From contig NZ_VSEY01000011.1 of assembly GCF_008086045.1 (NCBI RefSeq), positions 62,001 to 126,000 of the forward strand: a stretch of 64,000 nt of DNA, read 5' to 3'. The first letter of the stretch is position 1. Each line of letters begins with the position of its first letter. Source of the stretch: Nonomuraea sp. PA05 (GTDB lineage: Bacteria; Actinomycetota; Actinomycetes; Streptosporangiales; Streptosporangiaceae). This document shows positions 8,290 to 15,944 of this stretch, one piece after another. A program made the position numbers and the translations under genes. The notes below the pieces were generated by a model. The model had not been told where the DNA came from and made no database searches. It saw only the letters and a program-made list of their open reading frames with translations.

Positions 8290-9053
8290 ATCCCCCCGCT
8301 GATCCGCGCGAACTCCTCGAGCGCCCCTTGGAAGGCCTCGGGCCCCACGGCCAGCGGCCCGTCGAAGGCCCGGGAGATGTCCCACGTCAGGTAGGTGCCG
8401 AACCCGATCAGCGCCGACGTGGCCACCAGAGGCAGGATCGCCAGCCCCTTCGGCCTGGCCCCGGCCAGGAAGGGGAAGACGACGACGAGGACGCCGGTGA
8501 GGACGGTCAGGAGGAGCAACCCTTCGGGCGGGCTGGCGTCGGCGTCGGCGGTGCGCTGCGCGCGGGCCGTGGAGATGGCGCTGATGTGCTCCAGGACGGT
8601 CGCCTTGGCGTCCTCTTCCTCGTCGTCGGTCGGCTGCAGCGCGTTGACGCGCCCGCGCAGGTCGTCCATGCGCTCGTCGCCGACGGGGTGCATGCGCCCG
8701 CCCGCCATGTACGGCCACTCGTCCTTGACCACGAAGGCGACGTACTCGCGCAGCGACCTGCGCACCTCCTCGGGCGCGGAGCCGGGCAGGCCGGAGGCCG
8801 CCCAGTACGCGTCGACCGAGGACTGGCTCTCGGCGTGGGTGTTGAGCCTGGCGGCGTCGGCCGTGGTCCAGGGAACGATGATCGCGATGGCGAACACGAG
8901 CAGGAACATGGCCGACAACATGGCGCCGGCGTGGGCGGCCGACGGGCCGTTGGGGTCGCGGTCCTCTCCGGCCGTCTTCACCCGCCTGAAGACCAGCGCC
9001 GTGAGCGCCACCGCGCCCATCGCCGCGAAGATCGAGAGTATGTACGCCACCAT
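8286..9053 (-). CDS. DUF4239 (bestrophin-like) membrane protein
   Basis: 255 residues, ATG 9053 with GGGAG ribosome-binding site. Two membrane segments at the N-terminus (residues 1-23 and about 43-63), an acidic soluble middle with conserved WPYM segment, then two more membrane segments (about 178-196 and 202-220). This matches the DUF4239 family, described as bestrophin-like and so possibly anion-channel related; function is not established. It is the first gene of a two-gene unit with the Pro/Arg-rich protein, linked by a 4-base overlap. Confidence 0.75.
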   Translation of the reverse strand: MVAYILSIFAAMGAVALTALVFRRVKTAGEDRDPNGPSAAHAGAMLSAMFLLVFAIAIIVPWTTADAARLNTHAESQSSVDAYWAASGLPGSAPEEVRRSLREYVAFVVKDEWPYMAGGRMHPVGDERMDDLRGRVNALQPTDDEEEDAKATVLEHISAISTARAQRTADADASPPEGLLLLTVLTGVLVVVFPFLAGARPKGLAILPLVATSALIGFGTYLTWDISRAFDGPLAVGPEAFQGALEEFARISGGM

Positions 9054-9220
9054 GAAGATCTCCCAGATCCCGTTTGAGTACGCAGTGTCACATTACTATC
9101 ACACAGCGCAATGATGGCGTGAGGCCCTGAAAGGTAAAGTCCCAGCGCAAGCGCCACGGCTGAGCCCGGCGTCGCGCGGCCCCGTGACCCGCGCGCCCCC
9201 GGGCCCAGCCGTACGCGATC

Positions 9221-9259
9221 CCGCACGGGGCGACGCCGTGCGGGCGCGTCCCCGTGCGG
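9221..9259. other. Hairpin: 10-bp perfect stem, 19-base loop
   Basis: CCGCACGGGG (9221-9230) pairs with CCCCGTGCGG (9250-9259). The loop contains CCGTGC, which can alternatively pair with the 5' arm, so two mutually exclusive folds are possible, as in attenuators. Confidence 0.5.
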
Positions 9260-9260
9260 G

Positions 9261-9297
9261 GCCCGCGGCGGACTGCCGGGGAGCCGCCGCCGCGGGC
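9261..9297. other. Hairpin: 11-bp perfect stem, 15-base loop
   Basis: GCCCGCGGCGG (9261-9271) pairs with CCGCCGCGGGC (9287-9297). It begins one base after the previous hairpin. No U-run follows on either strand. Confidence 0.5.
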
Positions 9298-9388
9298 ATG
9301 TGAGCGGGCGTCCGACACCGCAGGCCGACCCGGCCCCGGTGAGCACCGCCTCACAGGCGTGTCACCCCGCAGGACGGGGAGAGGCGCC

Positions 9389-9429
9389 CCGGGGCGGTCG
9401 CCGCCGGCTACCTGCGAAGACCGCCCCGG
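9389..9429. other. Hairpin: 11-bp perfect stem, 19-base loop
   Basis: CCGGGGCGGTC (9389-9399) pairs with GACCGCCCCGG (9419-9429). The loop length equals that of the first hairpin. Together with the two above it suggests a structured RNA or a multi-site DNA element. Confidence 0.45.
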
Positions 9430-9622
9430 TGACCGCCGGACCCGGCGCCGGCATGGCGAGGACCGGCGCTGCGACGTGGCAGCTGCTCCACGGGGGCCGG
9501 CGGGCACCCTCCCCTGCGCGGCGAAGACCTGGCCGTCCCTCCGCGAACGGCCTGAGGGCCTTCACCTGCGCCCCTCCCACGGGGGACGCCTCACATGTTC
9601 GGGCTTTCCCGTTCCAAGCGCT

Positions 9623-9781
9623 TCAGGGTACGTCCCAGGGATAACCCCTGGTGTACGGCGCTTCGAGCACGCGCAGCAGGTCGAGCCAGCCATGGAAGGG
9701 CTCGGCCCGGCCGTCGCCCTCCCGCGTCACCAGCCCGTGGACCCCGTCCGCGCCGTACTCCAGATCGACGATGAACCGCAT
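9623..9781 (-). CDS. Small conserved-looking protein, 52 residues
   Basis: ATG 9781 has a good ribosome-binding site (GGGAGG six bases upstream). The protein (MRFIVDLEYG... ending YTRGYPWDVP) has balanced composition unlike the shadow frames around it, and a WLDLLRVLE helix near its middle. It appears soluble. I recall similar unnamed 50-60 residue proteins in actinobacteria but know no function. It is divergent from the LAL regulator, and GGGATAACC sites lie at its 3' end and just upstream of its start. Confidence 0.6.
   Translation of the reverse strand: MRFIVDLEYGADGVHGLVTREGDGRAEPFHGWLDLLRVLEAPYTRGYPWDVP
9635..9651. promoter_or_regulatory. Palindrome CCAGGG-ATAAC-CCCTGG
   Basis: Perfect 6-bp arms; shares the 13-mer GGGATAACCCCTG with the site at 9836-9848. 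It lies at the 3' end of the 52-residue ORF. Confidence 0.45.
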
Positions 9782-9832
9782 CAGGCCTCCCGGCTCACCG
9801 CGAGCGTAGGAACGTGCGCCCCGGGATCGCAC

Positions 9833-9849
9833 CTGGGGATAACCCCTGA
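9833..9849. promoter_or_regulatory. Palindrome GGGG-ATAA-CCCC
   Basis: The core 9835-9846 is a perfect inverted repeat. It lies about 100 bp upstream of the LAL regulator start and about 50 bp upstream of the divergent small ORF, a good place for control of both. Confidence 0.5.
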
Positions 9850-9920
9850 TTTTCGGGCCGGGTCTGGACACACGGACAGGCAAGTCTTACTTGAGGGAGC
9901 CCGCCGTGGCGCGCAAACGT

Positions 9921-9929
9921 GGGATAACC
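9921..9929. promoter_or_regulatory. Third GGGATAACC copy
   Basis: Half-palindromic copy 18 bases before the LAL start codon. Three copies in 300 bp is far above chance in 72% GC DNA. Confidence 0.4.
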
Positions 9930-9946
9930 AGAATGCGGAGGCCGCC

Positions 9947-12697
9947 ATGGCTGAGCCGATCGCGATGTTCGTCGGGCGTGACCACGAGCTCCGCTGCCTG
10001 GCGGAGGAGTTCGGGCGCGCCCGTGCCGGGCTGCCCAGGCTCGTGGTGGTGGAGGGGCCTGCCGGGATCGGGAAGACGACTCTGGTGCACCGCTTCCTGG
10101 AGGAGAGCGGGCCGGTGGACGTGGTGTTCGCCGACGGCGACGAGGGCGAGCAGTTGCTGCCGTACGGGACGCTGACGAGGTTGTTCTCGGGTCCTGAGGG
10201 GCTGCCGGAGCGGCTGGCCGAGCTGGGGCTGGACGACGACGGCGCGGCACTGCCCGACCCGCTGGCGGTCGGGGCGGCGCTGCTCGACGTGGTGACGCAG
10301 CGGCAGCGCAGCGAGCCGTTCTGCCTGATCGTGGACGACGTGCACTGGGCCGACGAGCCGACGTTGCGGGCGCTGACGTTCTGCCTGCGCAGGTTGCGCG
10401 TGGACCGGGTGCTGGCGGTGCTCATGCTGCGGGACGCGGCGGCGCTGGCGGGCCCTGAGGGGCTGCTGCGGCTGGTCGGCGCGGACGGGACGCGCAGGTT
10501 ACGGCTGTCCGGGCTGGGCACGGCCGAGGTCGGGGCGATGGCCGGCCGGCTGGGCGCGGGGCCGGTGTCGCAGCGCGGCCTGGCACGGCTGGTCGCGCAC
10601 ACGGAGGGCGTGCCGCTGCACCTGCGCGCGCTGCTGGAGGAGGTGCCCGCGGCGGCCCTGGACGACCTGGGACAGCCGTTGCCCGCGCCGCGCTCGTACG
10701 GGCTGCTGGTGCTGGGCAAGGTGGCCAGGTGCGCGCCGCCCGTGCGGGAGCTGATCAGCGCGGTGAGCGTGCTGGGCCTGTCGTGCCCGCTGCATCTGGC
10801 GGCCAGGGTGGCGGGGGTGGACGAGCCGCTGCTGGCGCTGGAGCAGGCGGTTCGCGCCGGGGTGCTGCTGGAGCGTTCGTCCTCGCGCGGCCCGCTGGCG
10901 GCGTTCGCGCACCCCCTGGACCGTGCGGCGGTCTACCGCGATCTCGGCCCCGCGCACCGTTCGGCGCTGCACGCGCGGGCGGCGCTGGTCGCGGAGGGCG
11001 AGCAGGCGCGGCTGCGGCACCGCATCGAGGCGGTGGCGGGCCCGAGCCCTGAGCTGGCGGCCGAGCTGTCGGAGCTGGGCCGTGCGCAGGTGCGGCTGGG
11101 CGCGTTCGGCAGCGCGGCCGAGCATCTGAAGGCGGCGGCGGAGCTGTCGGGCGATCCCGCGCCGCTGGCCGCGGAGGCGGTGGAGGCGCTGCTGCTCGAC
11201 GGACGGGTGGAGGAGGCGGCCAGGCTGACGGCGAGCCTGCCGGAGCGGGCCCACCCGGCGGTGCGCGGGTACGCGCTGGGGCATCTGGCGATGGTGCGCG
11301 GCCAGGTCGAGGAGGCCCGCGCGCACCTCGTCACCGCGTGGGAGCGGGCCGGCGCGCCCGAGTCGGGGCTGGCGGCGCGGGCGGCGCAGCAGCTCGCCAT
11401 GCTCTGCCTGGTCAAGGCGGAGGGCAGGCAGGCGGCCCGGTGGGCGGAGCGCGCCAGGAACTCCCCCGGCTATCGCTTCAGCATCGACTACAACCGTTAC
11501 ACGCTGCTGGCCGGGCTGGGCGTCTCCGGCCAGATCGACGCCGCCCTGGCCGCCACGACGGACCTGCCGTCGCCGTCGTCGGCGTCCATCGCGGAGCTGG
11601 ACGCGCTGCTCGGCCGCGGGGTGCTGCGCACGTGCAGCGACGACCTGCCGGGCGGCCTGGCCGACCTGTCGGGCGCGGTGGCGGCCTGCGGCGAGCGCTC
11701 GGTGCCGTTCCGCATGCTGGCGATGGCGATGCTGGGGCAGGCCGAGTACCGGGCGGGCCGCTGGGACGACGCCGGCCTGCACGCCGAGACCGCAGCCTCG
11801 GTGGCCGACGACGCCGACCAGCGGTGGCTGTCGCCGGTCTGCCACGCGCTGGCCGCGCTGGTCCCGGCCGCGCGCGGCGACTGGTCGCCGGCGGAGGCGC
11901 ACGTGGCGGCGGCCCTGTCGGCGAGCGGGGGCGCGAGCGTGGACGCGGTGGCCTCCCTGGCGTACGCGTGCAGCGCCGCCGCCCACCTGGCCGCCGCGCG
12001 GGGCGACCACGCCCGCACCGTGGAGGCGCTGGACCCGCTGCTGGGCGTGAAGGTGCACGACATCGTGTACGAGCCCGGCATCGTGCAGTGGCTGGACCTG
12101 CTGGTGGACGCCCTGGTGGCGCTGGGCGAGCTGGACCGGGCGGAGCTGCAGCTCGCCGGGATGGAGCGGCTGGCGGGGCGGCGCGGCAGGCGTTCCGCCC
12201 TGGCGGCGGCGGCCCGGTGCAGGGGCGGCCTGCACGCGGCCCGGCACGAGAACGAGCCGGCCGAGGACGCGTTCACCACCGGCCTGGCGCAGGCTGAGGC
12301 GGCGGGGCTGCCGTTCGACGAGGCGCGGCTGCGGCTGGCGTACGGGCGGTTCCTGCGCAGGCTGGGCCGGCGCAGGCAGGCGCAGTCGCAGCTCGACCTG
12401 GGGGTGGCGCTGTTCGCCCGGCTGGGCGCGCTGCCGTACGTGGACCGGTGCGAGCGGGAGCTGAGCGCGTGCGGGCTGCCGCGCGCGGAGTCGGGGTCTG
12501 CGCCGCTGATGCGGCTGACGCCGCAGGAGCAGGCGGTGGCGCGGCTGGTGGCTACCGGGATGACGAACCGGCAGGTGGCCAGGGAGCTGGTGCTGAGCGT
12601 GAAGACGATCGAGTACCACCTGGGGAACGCGTTCGCGAAGCTGGGGGTCAGCTCCAGGGTGGCGCTCACCACCAAGATCCAGGCAGAGCGGGGTTGA
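9947..12697 (+). CDS. LAL-type LuxR-family ATP-binding transcriptional regulator
   Basis: 916 residues; ATG 9947 with GGAGG five bases upstream. N-terminal AAA/STAND ATPase: Walker A GPAGIGKTT (residues 37-45) and Walker B LIVDDVHWADEP near residue 125. A long Ala/Leu-rich TPR-like middle follows, and a C-terminal LuxR HTH (LTPQEQAVARLVATGMTNRQ, then LSVKTIEYHLGNAFAKLG). LAL proteins are large activators of sugar-catabolic or antibiotic genes, switched by a bound inducer and ATP. No biosynthetic cluster adjoins it. GGGATAACC sites upstream are candidate autoregulatory operators. Confidence 0.9.
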   Translation: MAEPIAMFVGRDHELRCLAEEFGRARAGLPRLVVVEGPAGIGKTTLVHRFLEESGPVDVVFADGDEGEQLLPYGTLTRLFSGPEGLPERLAELGLDDDGAALPDPLAVGAALLDVVTQRQRSEPFCLIVDDVHWADEPTLRALTFCLRRLRVDRVLAVLMLRDAAALAGPEGLLRLVGADGTRRLRLSGLGTAEVGAMAGRLGAGPVSQRGLARLVAHTEGVPLHLRALLEEVPAAALDDLGQPLPAPRSYGLLVLGKVARCAPPVRELISAVSVLGLSCPLHLAARVAGVDEPLLALEQAVRAGVLLERSSSRGPLAAFAHPLDRAAVYRDLGPAHRSALHARAALVAEGEQARLRHRIEAVAGPSPELAAELSELGRAQVRLGAFGSAAEHLKAAAELSGDPAPLAAEAVEALLLDGRVEEAARLTASLPERAHPAVRGYALGHLAMVRGQVEEARAHLVTAWERAGAPESGLAARAAQQLAMLCLVKAEGRQAARWAERARNSPGYRFSIDYNRYTLLAGLGVSGQIDAALAATTDLPSPSSASIAELDALLGRGVLRTCSDDLPGGLADLSGAVAACGERSVPFRMLAMAMLGQAEYRAGRWDDAGLHAETAASVADDADQRWLSPVCHALAALVPAARGDWSPAEAHVAAALSASGGASVDAVASLAYACSAAAHLAAARGDHARTVEALDPLLGVKVHDIVYEPGIVQWLDLLVDALVALGELDRAELQLAGMERLAGRRGRRSALAAAARCRGGLHAARHENEPAEDAFTTGLAQAEAAGLPFDEARLRLAYGRFLRRLGRRRQAQSQLDLGVALFARLGALPYVDRCERELSACGLPRAESGSAPLMRLTPQEQAVARLVATGMTNRQVARELVLSVKTIEYHLGNAFAKLGVSSRVALTTKIQAERG

Positions 12698-12772
12698 CCA
12701 GGGTTTCTGACCCTCTGTCGGCAGGACTGGAAGGTACGGTTACGCTGGTGCCGACGATCATCTGGGGGCGTC

Positions 12773-14353
12773 GTGGACCAGTTCGTGCTGCTCATGCTGG
12801 TGCTGCTGGGCGCCCTCGTCACGGTGCCGCTGGGCGAGCGGCTGGGGCTGCCGGCCCCCGTGCTGATGACCCTGCTGGGCATCCTGCTGGCCGTGCTGCC
12901 CTTCGTGCCGAACGTGGACGTCCCGCCCGGCATCGTGCTGCCCCTGCTGCTGCCGCCGTTGTTGTACGCGGCAGTGCAGCGCACGTCGTGGCGGCAGTTC
13001 GCGGCCCACTGGAAACCGATCTTCCTGCTGGCCGTGGCGCTGGTGTTCGTGACGACGGCGGCCGTGGCGGGGGCGGCGCACGCGCTGGTGCCGGGCCTGC
13101 CGCTGGCGGCGGCCGTGGCCCTCGGCGCGCTGGTGGCGCCGCCCGACCCGGTGGCGGCCACGGCGGTGGCGGGCCGGCTGGGGCTGCCCCGGCGCATGGT
13201 GTCGCTGCTCGAAGGCGAAGGACTGTTCAACGATGTGACCGCGATCGTGCTCTACCACGTGGCGATCGCGGCGGTCGTGACCGGCTCGTTCTCCTGGCCG
13301 GGGGCGCTGTCCGAGTTCGTGCTGTCGGCGGTGGTGGCCGTGCTGGTGGGGCTGGCGCTGGGCTGGCTGGGCGGGCGGTTGATGACGCTGCTCGGCGACG
13401 CGACGCTGCAGGTGGGGCTGTCGCTGCTGGTGCCGTTCGCGGCGTACGCGCTGGCCGACGAGTGGCGCGGCTCGGGAGTGCTGGCGGTGCTGACCAGCGC
13501 GTTCTACCTGAGCGACCGCATGTTCGACGCCGACGACGTGTTCGGCAGGTTCGCCTCGACGACGTTCTGGCAGGTCGTGGACACGCTCGTGACCGGGGTG
13601 GCGTTCGGGCTGATCGGGCTGGAGCTGCACGCCGTGCTCGGGACCGTGCACGGCCGGCTGTGGACGGTGCTCGGCTGGAGCGCCGCCGTCATCGGGGTCG
13701 TGGTGCTCGTCCGGCTGCTGTGGCTGCTCCCCGCCGCGTGGCTGGCCAGGAAGGTGGAGCGCGGCGACGACACCGAGATCCCGCTGAGCTGGCGCGAGAC
13801 CGTCGTCATGTGGTGGGCGGGCATGCGCGGCGTGGCGTCGGTGGCGCTCGCGCTGGCCATCCCGCTGGAGACGGCGGACGGGTCTCCGTTCCCCGCCCGG
13901 CCGGTCATCGTGTTCGTGGCCTTCGCCGTCATCCTGACGACGCTGATCGCGCAGGGGCTCACCCTGCCGTGGCTGGTGCGGCGGCTCGGCGTCGAGGCCG
14001 ACACGGCGGCAGAACGGGAGCTGGAGAAACGACTCGCCGTCCAGGCCGCCAAGGCGGCCAGGCGGCGGCTGCGGGAGATCGACGAGGCCGAGGAGCTGCC
14101 GGAGGACGTCGTCGAGGTGCTCAGCAGGCGGATGCTGGACGTCGGGCTGCGGATCAGCCCGGAGGCGGCCGACGAGGAACGGCGCGAGGCGGTCGAGCAG
14201 CGGGTCAAGCGGGTCAAGCTGATGCGGCGGGTGCAGGCCGAGATGATGTCGGCCGCCAGGCAGGCCGTGCTGGCGGCGCGCCGCGACCCGAACGCCGACC
14301 CCGTGGTGGTGTCGCGGGTGCTGCGCCGGCTCGACGCCAGAAGCCTGCGGTGA
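12773..14353 (+). CDS. Na+/H+ antiporter, CPA1/NhaP family
   Basis: 526 residues, GTG start with a GGGGG ribosome-binding site. About twelve membrane segments fill residues 1-410. CPA1 hallmarks are present: the APPDPVAATAVAG stretch and EGEGLFNDVTAIVLY, with the ND pair that binds the cation. The C-terminal 110 residues are charged and cytoplasmic, typical of the regulatory tail. It exports Na+ (or Li+/K+) in exchange for protons for pH and salt homeostasis. It stands alone, 75 bases after the LAL regulator and on the same strand, so read-through from the regulator is possible. Confidence 0.9.
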   Translation: MDQFVLLMLVLLGALVTVPLGERLGLPAPVLMTLLGILLAVLPFVPNVDVPPGIVLPLLLPPLLYAAVQRTSWRQFAAHWKPIFLLAVALVFVTTAAVAGAAHALVPGLPLAAAVALGALVAPPDPVAATAVAGRLGLPRRMVSLLEGEGLFNDVTAIVLYHVAIAAVVTGSFSWPGALSEFVLSAVVAVLVGLALGWLGGRLMTLLGDATLQVGLSLLVPFAAYALADEWRGSGVLAVLTSAFYLSDRMFDADDVFGRFASTTFWQVVDTLVTGVAFGLIGLELHAVLGTVHGRLWTVLGWSAAVIGVVVLVRLLWLLPAAWLARKVERGDDTEIPLSWRETVVMWWAGMRGVASVALALAIPLETADGSPFPARPVIVFVAFAVILTTLIAQGLTLPWLVRRLGVEADTAAERELEKRLAVQAAKAARRRLREIDEAEELPEDVVEVLSRRMLDVGLRISPEAADEERREAVEQRVKRVKLMRRVQAEMMSAARQAVLAARRDPNADPVVVSRVLRRLDARSLR

Positions 14354-14442
14354 CCCCACCTGTCAATGTCCCAGGGCACACCCCAGGAGCCCCAAGCGTG
14401 TAACGGTGTGTGACGGTTCGCGGCAAAGGGTAGTCAATAGAC

Positions 14443-14994
14443 ATGCTGCGTATCGGCACGTGGAGGTCGTCCGACTCGATCGACGTCATCGCCTGCGGCT
14501 GGCACGACGACGGCCCCGGCCCTCTCGGCACCGGCATCAAACTCATCTACGCCATGACCGGCCAGGTGCCGCACTTCCCCGGGCTCAAGGTCGGCGAGCC
14601 CATCGCGCGGAGCACGGAGGAGATCGCCGAGCTGCTGGTGCAGGGCATGGACGTGGTCCTCACCGCGCCCGGCGGCTGCCCGGCGGCGCCCGTGGTGGCG
14701 GCGGGCATCTGGCACTACGGCTGGACCCGGCGCGATCTCGGCGCCCTCGCGGGGGCGACCGTGGCGGGGCTGGCGCTGGCGGCCCAGCCTGGGCCGTGCA
14801 TGGTGGAGATCTGGCGGGACGGGCGCAGCTCCCTCGACGGGGACGTCACGGCGGCGGCTGTGCGGGCCGATCTGGCTGATCGCTTCGCCGGCGGGCGGTA
14901 CCGGACGCCTCAGGTCACGGTGCCGCTGGAGTCGGTGCGGCTCAGCCAGGAGGCGCCCAGCCGGATCCGCATCGCCCTGGCCGCCGCCGGCTGA
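14443..14994 (+). CDS. Hypothetical protein, 183 residues
   Basis: ATG 14443, with only a weak AAAGGG 13 bases upstream. Not recognised. It has no signal peptide and no long membrane helix. Two halves are visible: a C/H/W-containing N-part with GWHDDGPGPLGTG, and an Ala-rich C-part. APGGCPAAP near residue 76 and GPCMVEIW near 127 place cysteines in Gly/Pro turns. Its composition is balanced and third-position GC is high, so it is probably real. It precedes the acetyltransferase-racemase pair by 180 bases on the same strand. Confidence 0.55.
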   Translation: MLRIGTWRSSDSIDVIACGWHDDGPGPLGTGIKLIYAMTGQVPHFPGLKVGEPIARSTEEIAELLVQGMDVVLTAPGGCPAAPVVAAGIWHYGWTRRDLGALAGATVAGLALAAQPGPCMVEIWRDGRSSLDGDVTAAAVRADLADRFAGGRYRTPQVTVPLESVRLSQEAPSRIRIALAAAG

Positions 14995-15176
14995 CCCCGC
15001 CGCGCCCGGCCCTCGATCGGGTATCCGCCCGCCCGCCGTTCAGCACGCGCGTGAACCTCGGTCATCGCGGTGGGGCCGCACGACGAAAAGGCGCGCCCTC
15101 TTGGTGGCCCACGACGATTCCTCCCGCCCCCCGATGGCATACCGTCGCAGGGGATCGTGACGAAAGGGTTGGATCG

Positions 15177-15944
15177 TTGATCGAGGTCAGGGAACTCCAC
15201 GAGATGGCGGAGCTCGAACGCGTGGACACGCTGTTCGACGACATCTGGCATTTCGCCCCCGCCGCGCCCCCCATCACGATCGAGCTGATGCGGGCGCTGT
15301 CCCACGCCGGCGGCTACGTGGCGGGCGCCTTCGCGAACGGCGACCTCATCGGCGCCTCCGTGGGCTTCCTGGCGGCGGACCGCGCGCTGCACTCGCACGT
15401 CACGGGCGCGACCAGGCCGGGCGTAGGCTACCAGCTCAAGCTGCATCAGCGCCGCTGGGCGATGGAGCGCGGCCTGGAGCGCATCACCTGGACCTACGAT
15501 CCCCTGGTGCGCCGCAACGCCCACTTCAACCTGGCCAAGCTGGGCGCCAGGCCGCTGGAGTACCTGCCGTGCTTCTACGGCGTCCTGGGCGACGCGATCA
15601 ACCAGGGCGACGAGTCGGACCGGCTGCTCGCCTCCTGGCCGCTGGCCGCGCCGCACGTGGCGGCCCTGGCGCAGGGCGAGCCGTACGATCGGCCGGTGGC
15701 CTCGGACGCGGTGGTGGCGCTGGCCGACGAGGGCGGGCGGCCGGTGGCGACGCCGGTGGGCGGCGCCGCCCGTACGGTGCTGGTGGCGGTGCCGGAGGAC
15801 ATCGAGGGGCTGCGCCGGGCCGACCCGGGCGCGGGCAAGGCGTGGCGGCACGCCGTACGTGATGTGCTGGGGGGACTGATGGCGGAGGGCCACGCGGTCA
15901 CGGGGTTCTCAGGGAAGCGGTACTACGTAGTGGAGAGAGCGTGA
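15177..15944 (+). CDS. GNAT-family acetyltransferase of the racemase-associated (COG3375) type
   Basis: 255 residues from TTG 15177 (GAAAGGG upstream); no ATG or GTG fits the frame better. The acyl-CoA binding region is visible as GVGYQLKLHQRRWAMERGLERI followed by WTYDPLVRRNAHFNLAKLGA, signatures of the GNAT group usually encoded beside N-acylamino-acid racemases. The stop overlaps the next start (GTGA), so the two are translationally coupled. In Geobacillus such a transferase succinylates D-amino acids before racemisation; by analogy this enzyme may acylate an amino acid. The acyl donor is unknown. Confidence 0.75.
   Translation: MIEVRELHEMAELERVDTLFDDIWHFAPAAPPITIELMRALSHAGGYVAGAFANGDLIGASVGFLAADRALHSHVTGATRPGVGYQLKLHQRRWAMERGLERITWTYDPLVRRNAHFNLAKLGARPLEYLPCFYGVLGDAINQGDESDRLLASWPLAAPHVAALAQGEPYDRPVASDAVVALADEGGRPVATPVGGAARTVLVAVPEDIEGLRRADPGAGKAWRHAVRDVLGGLMAEGHAVTGFSGKRYYVVERA

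Larger units (their letters stand above)
9054..9622. other. Non-coding region with GC-rich hairpins
   Basis: No convincing gene: the open frames here have Arg/Pro/Ala-rich shadow composition on both strands. What is visible is a set of long perfect inverted repeats between 9221 and 9429, listed separately. The left end must hold the promoter of the DUF4239 gene. Confidence 0.5.

Noticed and set aside
10499..12619. Very long open frame antisense to the LAL regulator
   Set aside because: Arg/Gln/His/Pro-rich composition and lack of a ribosome-binding site; it is the GC-rich shadow of the real gene. The same holds for the plus-strand frame over beta-galactosidase (25051-27933) and the minus-strand frame over pullulanase (42295-44631).
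14910..15893. Minus-strand open frame of about 327 codons
   Set aside because: It lies antisense to the acetyltransferase, whose GNAT motifs are clear; composition is shadow-like.
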